This document shows, piece after piece, positions 15,145-22,403 of a stretch of DNA of 64,000 nt. The notes beneath the pieces were generated by a model that was given only the letters and a program-made list of their open reading frames with translations, did not search any database and was not told the DNA's origin. The stretch covers positions 310,001 to 374,000 of the forward strand of contig NZ_BMSV01000006.1 of NCBI RefSeq assembly GCF_014649335.1, written 5' to 3'. The position numbers were made by a program, and so were the translations under genes. Within the stretch, counting starts at the first letter, position 1. Each line of letters begins with the position of its first letter. The DNA comes from Streptomyces roseolilacinus. Its GTDB lineage: Bacteria > Actinomycetota > Actinomycetes > Streptomycetales > Streptomycetaceae.

Positions 15145-16029
15145 CTATGCATCGATCCTGTTTGCGGATCTCAGCCGGGCGAAACTGCGCGCGAGGAGCC
15201 GTGACACGTGCATCTGGGAGACCCCGAGCTCCTGGCTGATCTGCGACTGCGTCAGGTTCCGGTAGTAACGGAGCATCAGGATCCGCTGCTCGCGCTCGGG
15301 CAGCTGGACGAGCAGGTGCCGTACGAGGTCGCGGTGTTCGACGCCGGCGAGCGCCGGGTCCTCGTAGCCGAGCCGGTCGAGCAGGCCGGGCAGCCCGTCG
15401 CCCTCCTGGGCCGCCTCGAGCGAGGTCGCGTGGTACGAGCGCCCGGCCTCGATGCAGGAGAGGACCTCCTCCTCGGAGATCTTCAGCCGCTCGGCGATCT
15501 CCGCGGTCGTGGGCGAGCGGCCGTGAAGGGTGGTCAGGTCCTCGGTGGCGCCGTTGACCTGGACCCACAGCTCGTGCAGGCGGCGGGGGACGTGGACCGT
15601 GCGGACGTTGTCGCGGAAGTACCGCTTGATCTCGCCGACGACCGTGGGCATCGCGAAGGTCGGGAACTGCACGCCGCGGTCGGGGTCGAACCGGTCGATG
15701 GCGTTGATCAGGCCGATCGTGCCGACCTGGACGACGTCCTCCATCGGCTCGTTGCGGGAGCGGAAGCGGGCGGCGGCGTACCGGACGAGCGGCAGGTTCG
15801 CCTCGATGAGGGCGGAGCGGACGCGCGCGTGCTCGGGCGTGCCGCGTTCCAGCTTCTTCAGCTCGCCGAAGAGGACCTGGGTGAGCGCGCGGGTGTCGGC
15901 GGTCCTGCGGATGCGCGCGTCCTGCTCGGGGTCGGGCTCGGCGGTGGGCTCGGGGCCCCGGGCGGGGTCGTTCTGCGGCTCGTTCTGGGGTGGCACCTGG
16001 TGGGGCGTGGTACTGGCCGGCACGTTCAC
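15145..16029 (-). CDS. sigF: SigF-like sporulation sigma factor
   Basis: The 294-residue paralogue of the neighbouring sigma factor starts at GTG 16029 with AAGGGGTGG upstream. An N-terminal Pro/Gln/Glu-rich extension (about 45 residues) is followed by regions 2, 3 and 4 with the same signatures (FRSRNEPMEDVVQVGTIGL and TQSQISQELGVSQMHVSRLL). In S. coelicolor SigF acts late in spore maturation. The two genes share direction but have a 234-bp gap with its own A+T-rich stretch, so they are likely transcribed separately. Confidence 0.87.
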   Translation of the reverse strand: MNVPASTTPHQVPPQNEPQNDPARGPEPTAEPDPEQDARIRRTADTRALTQVLFGELKKLERGTPEHARVRSALIEANLPLVRYAAARFRSRNEPMEDVVQVGTIGLINAIDRFDPDRGVQFPTFAMPTVVGEIKRYFRDNVRTVHVPRRLHELWVQVNGATEDLTTLHGRSPTTAEIAERLKISEEEVLSCIEAGRSYHATSLEAAQEGDGLPGLLDRLGYEDPALAGVEHRDLVRHLLVQLPEREQRILMLRYYRNLTQSQISQELGVSQMHVSRLLARSFARLRSANRIDA

Positions 16030-16165
16030 GCCACCCCTTCACGGCTAGCGGTCAACCTCGGTCAAGTCCTCCGTCAAAAGCGGTCATAGCATCACAAGAC
16101 ATGTCCGCTGTGTGCAAGCACCCCATAACGCCGTGTTGGGGCTCCGCGGGCGGCCGCAACGGGGA

Positions 16166-16192
16166 AGCCCCGCACCACAGGGGTGCGGGGCT
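16166..16192. terminator. 11-bp stem terminator after the Dabb gene
   Basis: AGCCCCGCACC (16166-16176) pairs with GGTGCGGGGCT (16182-16192). It sits 27 bp past the stop of the leftward Dabb gene and upstream of the sigF promoter region. Confidence 0.75.
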
Positions 16193-16219
16193 CCGTCCGG
16201 AAGGCTGCGGTGGAGGGCT

Positions 16220-16513
16220 TCAGAACTCGTAGTCCGCGACCACCCATGTGGCGAACTCGCGCCACTGACCGGCGGCCGCCTGGTGGGCCGGGTGCTCCAC
16301 GTACCGCTTGAGGGCGTCCAGGTCCTCGACGGCGGAGTTGATGGCGAAGTCGTACGCGATCGGGCGGTCGCTGATGTTCCAGGCGCACTCCCAGAACCTC
16401 AGCTCCGGGATGACGCCGTCCAGCTCCCGGAAGGCCCGCACGCCCGCCTCGACGCGCGGCTCGTCGCGCCGCACACCCTCGTTGAGCTTGAAGAGGACCA
16501 GGTGGCGGATCAC
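16220..16513 (-). CDS. Dabb (stress-responsive A/B barrel) protein
   Basis: The 97-residue protein starts at GTG 16513 with AGGAG upstream. It has the whole-domain features of the Dabb family, a dimeric ferredoxin-like alpha/beta barrel: the opening strand MIRHLVLFKLNEGV, the central IAYDFAINSAVEDLDALKRYVEHP and the closing strand. Dabb proteins range from stress proteins to polyketide cyclases, and nothing here separates these. A 54-residue membrane protein gene lies 9 bp upstream on the same strand, so they may share a transcript. Confidence 0.85.
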   Translation of the reverse strand: MIRHLVLFKLNEGVRRDEPRVEAGVRAFRELDGVIPELRFWECAWNISDRPIAYDFAINSAVEDLDALKRYVEHPAHQAAAGQWREFATWVVADYEF

Positions 16514-16522
16514 TCGGGACTC

Positions 16523-16687
16523 CTAGTTGATGAGGGCGGTCATGAACTCGCCGACCGCTTGAGCGGCACTCGAAATGCCCTCGAAGCCTATCTGGACGAG
16601 GTCGGCGGCACGTTCGGGGGACTGGATGATCGTGTACAGCACGAAGACGGTGAGGGCGTACAGCGTGATCTTCTTCGCCTGCGCCAT
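16523..16687 (-). CDS. Small membrane protein, 54 aa
   Basis: The ORF starts at ATG 16687 and ends at TAG 16523. The N-terminus has a positive charge followed by one hydrophobic segment (ITLYALTVFVLYTII), and the C-terminal half is amphipathic (ADLVQIGFEGISSAAQAVGE). It is short enough to be missed by gene callers but has Streptomyces codon bias and is followed after 9 bp by the Dabb gene. I believe it is conserved in Streptomyces, though I cannot check that here. Function unknown. Confidence 0.65.
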   Translation of the reverse strand: MAQAKKITLYALTVFVLYTIIQSPERAADLVQIGFEGISSAAQAVGEFMTALIN

Positions 16688-16918
16688 CGTCCCCGTCTCT
16701 CCCCTGTGATCCCCTCGGCGGTCGGGTGAGTCTAACCGAGCATCGAAGGGTCAAGGCCGGGGAGATCCCGGCCGTTTGCCGCTCCGGGGGACGCGGGCGC
16801 GGCGGGGCGGCGCGGCGCGGGCGTGCGCGGCGTACGTACGAGGTGACCGGCCCGCCCTCGGCGCGTGGCGTGGGCGGGAGGGCCGCGCCCGGCCGCGCGG
16901 TCCGCTCCGCCCATGCGA

Positions 16919-16960
16919 AACACCCCCCTGAAACGCGTCTCCGCATTTCAGAGGGGTGTT
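16919..16960 (-). terminator. Native tRNA-Ser terminator, now separated from the tRNA
   Basis: A 15-bp stem with one mismatch pairs 16919-16933 with 16946-16960 (AACACCCC with GGGGTGTT at the base). It lies immediately beyond the 3' end of the tRNA-Ser remnant, so before insertion of the element it ended the tRNA-Ser transcript. Confidence 0.7.
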
Positions 16961-16964
16961 GCTG

Positions 16965-17019
16965 GCGGTAGCGGAGGGATTTGAACCCTCGGTGACTTGC
17001 GCCACACTCGCTTTCGAGG
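16965..17019 (-). other. Left att repeat (tRNA-Ser 3' remnant)
   Basis: The 55-bp segment is identical to 29076-29130 and covers the tRNA-Ser 3' half from the anticodon loop to the acceptor end (minus strand). The match ends at 17019/29130, where the left copy continues with T and the right copy with the rest of the tRNA. The native terminator adjoins it at 16919-16960. Confidence 0.92.
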
Positions 17020-17125
17020 TCTGTTCGTGCTGGTCAGAGCACAGTCTAAGGTCGTCCGGCCTTGTTCATTCCCGTACATCCGGCCGGAGCGTGAACCGCT
17101 GTGAACGGCTCCGACCGGGGGTGAA

Positions 17126-17145
17126 TGAGACGGAAACTGAGACGG
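17126..17145. promoter_or_regulatory. Paired TGAGACGG motifs, left integrase arm candidate
   Basis: TGAGACGG occurs at 17126-17133 and again at 17138-17145, a 12-bp repeat period, 107 bp inside the left att repeat. The same pair with the same spacing is found at the right end (29009). Such paired short repeats near both ends are typical of tyrosine-integrase arm-binding sites. Confidence 0.6.
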
Positions 17146-17181
17146 AGCAAGAGGGGCGTCCCGCTTGCTGACCAGCCGCTA

Positions 17182-17988
17182 TCACCGCTGGCAGAAGGCG
17201 ACGGCGGCATCGTCGCCGGATTTGTAGCGCGGCCACCGGCGTCCTGTCGGGTCGGTGGCTTCGACCTTCCGGACGGTGGCAATCAGCTCTTGCGGACCGC
17301 CGGTGCGGAGCATCGTGAAGACTTCCGCCCAGGTGGCCATCCCGTATTCCGTGACGAGACGTGACGCCCCGTCGGACAGGACGACCGCGGCGCGCACGTC
17401 CTCGGCCGGGGTGCTGCCGGTCAAGGCGTGGGCTGCCGCTTCCGGGCTCGCACCGGCAACCCAGTAGCCGGCGGGGGTGTTACGGGTCTGGCGCTGTGCG
17501 GCCACGAACCGCCGCAGCGCTTCCCGGTGCTCTGCCGTATGGGTCTCGTACTGCTCGACTTCAGCGCGCAGGTCGGGAAGGACTTCCTCCACCCGCAGGT
17601 CGGTGAGCACGGTGAAGCCTTCGCCCCCTTCGAGCACGATGGGGGAGTCTGCCAGTACTAGGTGATCGAAGGCGCCTTCTCGCTGTCGGAGGATCGCGAC
17701 CGTGGCCGAAGGAGTCCCAGGGTTGGCAAGGTCGCATTCGGGGTGTAGGGCTGCCACCCGTTCGAGGGCGTCCGCCAGACCGGCCGTGAGCGAGGCGCCC
17801 GGGTCCGCGAGTGCGGCCACGAGCTGGCTGCCCAGTTGTGCCACGTACCAGGGCACGCCATGACGGCATCCGGTGTCCAGCCCTACGGTGCTCAGCCCGT
17901 CCAGCACGACGGCGAGGGCCGGCGTACCGGCCACCCAGTCTTCATTGGGGGCGGCTCCACCGGGTTGGGTCTCAATGGCGACGCGCAT
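17182..17988 (-). CDS. PP2C-like protein phosphatase homologue
   Basis: The 268-residue protein begins 4 nt after the stop of the HTH-sensor gene. It has the ordered motifs of the PP2C fold: NEDW (15-18), VVLDGLST (about 28-35), a Thr/Gly-containing middle (NPGTPSATVAIL), VVLSDGASRL near the centre of the C-terminal half, and the metal-binding GDDAAVAF at the end. These suggest a Mn/Mg-dependent Ser/Thr phosphatase, although the usual DGHGG is VLDGLST here, so activity is not certain. No kinase gene lies in the element. Its partner is probably the HTH protein encoded upstream in the same transcript. Confidence 0.72.
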   Translation of the reverse strand: MRVAIETQPGGAAPNEDWVAGTPALAVVLDGLSTVGLDTGCRHGVPWYVAQLGSQLVAALADPGASLTAGLADALERVAALHPECDLANPGTPSATVAILRQREGAFDHLVLADSPIVLEGGEGFTVLTDLRVEEVLPDLRAEVEQYETHTAEHREALRRFVAAQRQTRNTPAGYWVAGASPEAAAHALTGSTPAEDVRAAVVLSDGASRLVTEYGMATWAEVFTMLRTGGPQELIATVRKVEATDPTGRRWPRYKSGDDAAVAFCQR

Positions 17989-17992
17989 GCTC

Positions 17993-18838
17993 TCAGCCTT
18001 CGTGTCGGTACAGAGGGGTGACGCGTCGACTCTCCAGCACTTCGAGCGTCTCGGGGTCGTAGCGGCAGGAAATCAGGGTTGAGAAGCGGCGCGTGCGGAC
18101 CTCCCTGTAGACCTCTGCCACGTTGTTCTCCAGGAAGTGGACGACTCCGTTGGCTCCGATGGCGTGGATGCCAGCGATGTAGAGGAACGTTCCCTTGCCG
18201 TCCAAGCGGGGGAGCCGTCCCAGATAGCCGATGTCACCGGCCGACCCGTCCTCATCCTGGGGGGACCGGTACTCCTTACCTGCCACCTGGTCCACCAGGT
18301 GCCACGCCCGATCCTTCGCAAACCGCAGATTGTCGTCGCCTTCGAGCACCTGCGCCACGATGGGAGACAGACGGGGGCCGCATACCACGATGTGGTTGTC
18401 CCGGTTGAGGTTGACGATTCCGGTCGGCGGGATCACCTCGTACTGAGTGTCCAGCTTCATGCCGCCCAGCAGCTTCCGCAGGTGCTCGAAGTTGTCGAGA
18501 TCCTCCCGGGTGACCACTTCGCTGGGCTTCTGGTCGAGCGCCTTCCCCGCTTCGTACTTGCCACCGAGAGACACCGTGACGAGGTCTGTGCCGAAGAACG
18601 CGCGCTCCGGCGGCGGGCCGGACGACGCGAGCTGACCCACGCGACCCCGGCTGACCCCGAGTCGCTTCGCGATTTCGGCCTGGGTCATGCCGGACCCCTG
18701 AGCCTCCTCAATGGCTTCCCGGCGGATGCGGGACAACTCGTTCACGTGGCTCTGGTACCGCGCCATCAGGTCGATTGCGGCTTTGGCACGGTCAACGGGA
18801 TCCGCGATCCCACAGACCTTCTGCATGTCCTCTTGCAC
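17993..18838 (-). CDS. HTH protein with conserved C-terminal sensor-like domain
   Basis: The 281-residue protein starts at GTG 18838 behind GGGAGAG; an ATG four codons in is the alternative start. Residues about 25-70 hold a sigma-region-4-like helix-turn-helix (MTQAEIAKRLGVSRGRVGQL). The C-terminal 170 residues form a separate domain with a Rossmann-like opening (NHIVVCGPRLSPIVAQVL), the core GTFLYIAGIHAIGANGVVHF and the ending RRVTPLYRHEG. I do not know its family name. The gene is transcribed with the PP2C-like gene and away from the transfer operon, from a shared 540-bp region, so it may be the element's switch or a cargo stress module. Confidence 0.6.
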   Translation of the reverse strand: MQEDMQKVCGIADPVDRAKAAIDLMARYQSHVNELSRIRREAIEEAQGSGMTQAEIAKRLGVSRGRVGQLASSGPPPERAFFGTDLVTVSLGGKYEAGKALDQKPSEVVTREDLDNFEHLRKLLGGMKLDTQYEVIPPTGIVNLNRDNHIVVCGPRLSPIVAQVLEGDDNLRFAKDRAWHLVDQVAGKEYRSPQDEDGSAGDIGYLGRLPRLDGKGTFLYIAGIHAIGANGVVHFLENNVAEVYREVRTRRFSTLISCRYDPETLEVLESRRVTPLYRHEG

Positions 18839-19377
18839 GTCTCTCCCAGCGTCGCCTAGGGGGGCTATCAACTCTACCGGGAGAGGGGGTTGCGCGCAGC
18901 CGCGAGTTTGCCTACCGTACCTATCAAGCAAGACGGCAACCCCCCCTAAGCAAGAAGGGGATGCGTTGTCGCGGCTGCTTGAGCTGCGCAAACAGCGCCC
19001 GGAGGGCCCCCGCGAGACGGGATCAGCTCGAAGGAAGCGCCGGTCACGGTTGAGAACTGAACAGTGGACACAGGCATCTGCGACAAGCCGTAGGCCCTGC
19101 CGCGCGAGCAGCAAGCACCTTCTCCCAGGCCGCCCTTGCGGGGCGGACAAGCGACCCATGCGCACGGTGAGACAAGGGCAAAGATCGCGGGCCCCTCCGG
19201 GGCCGTAGAACGCTTCGCCACCCCGCAGCCGATCCGGCTGCGCCGGTTGCCTCCGCTGCTCGTCTCGTACGAGCAGCGCTGAGGGGAGCCGGAACCGACT
19301 CCAACGGCAAGCGGCTCCCGGGGTGCCTCCCGGGAGCCGCAACGGGCCGTTCCACCTGCGAAGGGACACACGACCCA
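18839..19377. other. Divergent control region of the AICE, no gene seen
   Basis: This 539-bp stretch separates the leftward HTH/PP2C genes from the rightward transfer operon. It holds an inverted repeat, GGGGGTTGC (18885-18893) with GCAACCCCC (18936-18944), near the HTH start; two related direct repeats ending in AAGCAAG; and a perfect 12-bp hairpin (19311-19322 with 19329-19340) 37 bp before the first operon gene, which could attenuate transcription. No frame in it has convincing codon bias. Confidence 0.6.
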
Positions 19378-19647
19378 ATGGAGCACATCGTCACTGTTCA
19401 GGACGCCGTTACCGCGTTCGCTCCGTGGATGGAGCCGACGGCCGTCGAGCTGGACGCCATCGACCGCGAGATGCCCGTGATCCTGGCGGACGTCGAGCTG
19501 CTGGACGCCCACATCGTCACCCTCGACCGCACGCCGAGCGAGCTGGACGAGCGCCGCATCCGCCGGGCCCGCCGCCGTGCACTGGCCGCCCGGGTCGCGC
19601 TGGTCAACCGCGCGGCCGGGACGAGCCTTCACGGGGGTGCCGCGTGA
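19378..19647 (+). CDS. DUF6284-like AICE protein
   Basis: The 89-residue mostly helical protein (MEHIVTVQDAVTAFAP, VELLDAHIVTLDRTPSELD) closely resembles small proteins annotated DUF6284 in Streptomyces AICEs and plasmids, as I recall them. It has a GAAGGGA ribosome binding site and heads a run of genes joined by 4-nt overlaps. There is no signal or membrane segment and no known activity. Its place at the front of the spread/transfer operon suggests a role in element maintenance or transfer. Confidence 0.75.
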   Translation: MEHIVTVQDAVTAFAPWMEPTAVELDAIDREMPVILADVELLDAHIVTLDRTPSELDERRIRRARRRALAARVALVNRAAGTSLHGGAA

Positions 19648-19955
19648 GCGCCGCCGAGCTGCGCATCCTGCTGGAGGCCGTAGCCGAGCTGCGCATCCTG
19701 CTGGAAGCGGTACGGGAAGCGATCGCCATCCCGTACGCCGCGACCGTGGGCGACGCGGAGGAGCGTGCCCGGGTCCTCACCAACCGCGCGATGTACGCGG
19801 AGATCGTCCTGGGCCCGGTCCTCGACCACGGCGAGGACCCCGGGTGGTCCGCGGACTACCTGCGGGGCCGCCTGGCCGAGCACCCCGCCACCGGCTACCG
19901 GCACTGGGGCACGGCCAGCACGCGGGCCGGCCAGCAGAACGGGAGTGCGTCATGA
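19644..19955 (+). CDS. Hypothetical AICE protein with duplicated motif
   Basis: The 103-residue protein starts at a GTG that overlaps the previous stop. The N-terminus contains the ten-residue motif AELRILLEAV twice in tandem, from a near-exact 30-bp DNA duplication (about 19655-19710), which suggests a recent slip. The middle (DAEERARVLTNRAMYAEIVLGPVL) is helical. It ends in an ATGA overlap with the PycTM-like gene. Family not recognised. Confidence 0.65.
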   Translation: MSAAELRILLEAVAELRILLEAVREAIAIPYAATVGDAEERARVLTNRAMYAEIVLGPVLDHGEDPGWSADYLRGRLAEHPATGYRHWGTASTRAGQQNGSAS

Positions 19956-20401
19956 ACCGCGAGAACGCCGCGCTGGATGCCGCGCACGCGGAGGTGAAGG
20001 CGGAGCTGGCCCGCACCGACACGAAGGCGTCGCTGCTGCTGGCGTTCACCGGCGCCGCCCTCGCCGGCGTCTGGACCCTCGCGGGCACGGTGCGGCTGCC
20101 GGTGGCCGCGGCCGTGGTCGGCGGTACGGGTGTCGCCGTCCTGTTGGCCGTGGTGGGGCTGCTGCTGCGGGCAGTGCGCCCGAACCTGTCCGGCGGCGCC
20201 GGCTTCCCCCTGTGGGCCACCCTCACCCCCGACGAGATCCGCACCCACCTCGCCCAGGACGGCCGGGCCGAGGACATCGCGGGCCTGTCCCGCATCGCCG
20301 TGGGCAAGTTCGCCCGGCTGCAGCGCGCGATCGATCTCACCTACGCCGCCGGGGCCCTGCTCATCGTCGCCGCCGTGCTCGCCCTGGGAGGTACCGCGTG
20401 A
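19952..20401 (+). CDS. PycTM-like (Pycsar effector-type) membrane protein
   Basis: The 149-residue protein has the start of the PycTM/DUF5706 family: a helix with ARTDTKASLLLAF followed directly by two membrane segments (about 28-47 and 51-74), a cytoplasmic stretch (TLTPDEIRTHL) and a last segment (about 127-146). In Pycsar defence such proteins open the membrane when a cyclase makes cCMP or cUMP. No cyclase gene is next to this one, and it is embedded by 4-nt overlaps in the transfer operon, so its role may be in conjugation (membrane or pore function) rather than defence. Confidence 0.72.
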   Translation: MNRENAALDAAHAEVKAELARTDTKASLLLAFTGAALAGVWTLAGTVRLPVAAAVVGGTGVAVLLAVVGLLLRAVRPNLSGGAGFPLWATLTPDEIRTHLAQDGRAEDIAGLSRIAVGKFARLQRAIDLTYAAGALLIVAAVLALGGTA

Positions 20402-21255
20402 ACGCCAAGACCACTGTGCCGGCCGTCGCGGTGACGGCCGTGTCCATGGTGCTCACCCTCGCCGTCGTCATGATGTGGCTCGGCGCGGCGGTGCCCTGGC
20501 CCGTCGCCCTGGTCGTCGGCCTCGGCATCGACGGCGGGTGGCTGGCCACCCTCGCCTACGAACGCCGCCTCGCCGCGCAGGGCGACCACTCGCCCACCGT
20601 CACGGCCGTCGGGTGGGGCTTCGGTCTGATCGCCACCGGCGTCCTGATCACCCACGCACTCACCGCCGAGGAGAACACCGGCGCATGGCTGGCCGTCGCC
20701 TGGCTGCCCCTCGCGGCCAAGGCGCTGTGGTTGGTGCACGGGCTGTGGGAGCGCACCGCCCTCACCTCGCACGCGCTCAAGACAATCCGGAGCATCCAGC
20801 AGGAAGCCCGCGACGAAGCGGCCGTGGCCCGCGCCCGCCTGCGGGCCGACGCGGTCACGGAGGAGACGCGGCTGACGGCCGTCACGCAGGCCGGGGCACG
20901 CATCGCCCGCATCCAAGCACGGACCGCGCAAGCCCTCTCCGCAGCGTGGTCGACGCTGGAAGCCGCACGGGACGGGGAGGACACGGCAAGGGCGCTGACC
21001 TGCGTGACGGGCCGCGTCACACCCGGCGTCACACCCTCCTGGGACCTCCCCGTCTGGGGACCCACAGCCCCCGTCCCGGCACTGGACGCGGCGCCGGTGC
21101 TCACCGATGGGGAGCTGGACCGGCTGGTGGACGAAATCCGCCGCAGCCAGACCCCGGCCCTGTCCTACCGGGAGATGTCCATCCGCTTCCGCGCCGCCGG
21201 ACACTCCGCCTCCGAGACCCGCCTACGCGCCGCGTGGAAGCGCGTGGCCGCGTGA
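20398..21255 (+). CDS. SpdB-like spread protein (DUF2637-type membrane part)
   Basis: The 285-residue protein starts at a GTG overlapping the previous stop. Four membrane segments fill residues about 8-125 (VVMMWLGAAVPWPVALVVG, GWGFGLIATGVLITHAL, AWLAVAWLPLAAKALWLVHG), and an Ala/Arg-rich coiled-coil and a basic C-terminal segment (RFRAAGHSASETRLRAAW) follow. This layout fits Streptomyces SpdB proteins, which help transferred plasmid DNA cross septa inside the recipient mycelium. The C-terminal part may touch DNA. Confidence 0.75.
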   Translation: MNAKTTVPAVAVTAVSMVLTLAVVMMWLGAAVPWPVALVVGLGIDGGWLATLAYERRLAAQGDHSPTVTAVGWGFGLIATGVLITHALTAEENTGAWLAVAWLPLAAKALWLVHGLWERTALTSHALKTIRSIQQEARDEAAVARARLRADAVTEETRLTAVTQAGARIARIQARTAQALSAAWSTLEAARDGEDTARALTCVTGRVTPGVTPSWDLPVWGPTAPVPALDAAPVLTDGELDRLVDEIRRSQTPALSYREMSIRFRAAGHSASETRLRAAWKRVAA

Positions 21256-21593
21256 CGGGCGCCCTGCCCATCTACCGGTGGCGCCTGGCCCCCGACGGGC
21301 TGGCCACCCGCCGCCAACTACGCGCCCAAGGGCTACGGCCGGGTGGTCAGCCCGTGGTCGCGCAGGTCGAACGTCCTCGGCGTCGGCGCGGGCCGCTGGT
21401 CGCCTACCTCTACCGGGTCGACCTGGCCTTGCCCGTCCGGCCCATGACCCCCGGCCGGACCGCCGCCCTTCAGCGGGCCATGGCGGCGCGGCGGACCTGC
21501 CCGGTCTGTCGGCGGGATGCCGGGTACTGCATCCCGCGGTCGCTCGGCATGTGCGTGCCCTGCGCCTACCCCGACCAGCAAACCGCCGCCTGA
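21252..21593 (+). CDS. RRQRL-motif zinc-binding protein
   Basis: The 113-residue protein is translationally coupled to the SpdB-like gene (GTGA). It has the namesake motif ATRRQLRAQGLRPGG at residues about 17-31 and a C-terminal zinc cluster (TCPVCRRDAGYCIP, GMCVPC). RRQRL-motif proteins are common accessory genes of Streptomyces AICEs with no fixed role. A nucleic-acid-binding function is an inference from the zinc knuckle and basic charge. Confidence 0.8.
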   Translation: MTGALPIYRWRLAPDGLATRRQLRAQGLRPGGQPVVAQVERPRRRRGPLVAYLYRVDLALPVRPMTPGRTAALQRAMAARRTCPVCRRDAGYCIPRSLGMCVPCAYPDQQTAA

Positions 21594-21615
21594 CCAGCAC
21601 CAAGGAAGGAACGCC

Positions 21616-21807
21616 ATGGCCTTCAAGGCTGGAGACAAGGTGTTGATCGTCGCCTGCGAGGACGACCCGCGCGCGGCCGGACGCACGGGCCGGATCGTCG
21701 ACGAAGTGCCGCCCGGACCGCTCACCGGCGGCCGGTGGACCGTCAACGGGATCAGCCTCCTGATCGGCCCCGTGCTGTGCCACGAACGCGAGCTGCGGCC
21801 CGCCTGA
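21616..21807 (+). CDS. Small SH3-like protein, 63 aa
   Basis: The ATG at 21616 follows AAGGAAGG. The sequence opens with a beta pattern (FKAGDKVLIVA, GRTGRIVDEV, GGRWTVNG) typical of a small KOW/SH3-like barrel. It sits in the transfer operon with a 22-bp gap after the zinc protein gene. Function is not known; it may bind protein or nucleic acid. Confidence 0.6.
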   Translation: MAFKAGDKVLIVACEDDPRAAGRTGRIVDEVPPGPLTGGRWTVNGISLLIGPVLCHERELRPA

Positions 21808-21893
21808 CGGCTGCCCCTCGCCGCCCGGCCACCCGGTCGGGCGGCGGGAGGGAGCCGGGACAGGCCCGGCCCCACCACGCGGAAGGACCCTGC

Positions 21894-22085
21894 ATGACCC
21901 GCAAGCAGCAGCTCGCCGCCCTCGCCGTCGCCACCGGACAGGAGATGGTCCGCATCGGCGCCGAGCACGGCATCGACTCCGACATCGCCCAGGACGCGGC
22001 GCAGCTCGCGAGCAAGGCCGCCGACGCGGCCGAGGCCGCCGGATGCACGGCCACCGACTACGACCGCGCCCGCCGCACCCACTGA
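21894..22085 (+). CDS. Small helical AICE protein, 63 aa
   Basis: It starts at ATG 21894 with GGAAGGA upstream. The protein is Ala-rich and helical (QLAALAVATGQEMVRIG, DIAQDAAQLASKAADAAEAAG) with no membrane segment. It lies between two other very small genes of the transfer operon and has typical codon bias. I recognise no family. Confidence 0.6.
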   Translation: MTRKQQLAALAVATGQEMVRIGAEHGIDSDIAQDAAQLASKAADAAEAAGCTATDYDRARRTH

Positions 22086-22111
22086 CCACCCATCACCGAA
22101 GGGACCCCGTG

Positions 22112-22315
22112 ATGGGCCTGTTCTCCCGCAAGCCGAAGGCCGCCCCCGCTGACGATGTGCTGATCACCGGCGCGGAGCTGGACCACGCCGCCCGCACGCT
22201 GAACGCCGGCGACGACGGCCCGGCCGACGCCCTGGTGCAGCGCGGCGGCGACGACAAGTCGCTGCGCCAGCTGATCACCATGCGCATCCTCGGCGCCTCG
22301 ATCGACCAGCAGTAG
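22112..22315 (+). CDS. Small AICE protein, 67 aa
   Basis: A GAAGGGA ribosome binding site precedes adjacent GTG (22109) and ATG (22112) codons; the ATG is chosen by spacing. The N-terminus is basic (GLFSRKPKA), and the middle is acidic and Gly-rich (NAGDDGPADALV). It is the last small gene before a strong hairpin and traB. Function unknown. Confidence 0.55.
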   Translation: MGLFSRKPKAAPADDVLITGAELDHAARTLNAGDDGPADALVQRGGDDKSLRQLITMRILGASIDQQ

Positions 22316-22321
22316 CCACGC

Positions 22322-22366
22322 CCCGGGGCGGCCGTCACCCGGCCAAGGTTCGTCGGCCGCCCCGGG
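22322..22366 (+). terminator. 13-bp stem hairpin before traB
   Basis: CCCGGGGCGGCCG (22322-22334) pairs with its complement at 22354-22366 around a 19-nt loop. It lies between the small-gene operon and traB, so traB may have separate or reduced transcription. Confidence 0.65.
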
Positions 22367-22403
22367 CCCCCTTATCCGCCTGTGCAGACAGGAGAGTCCC
22401 AGC

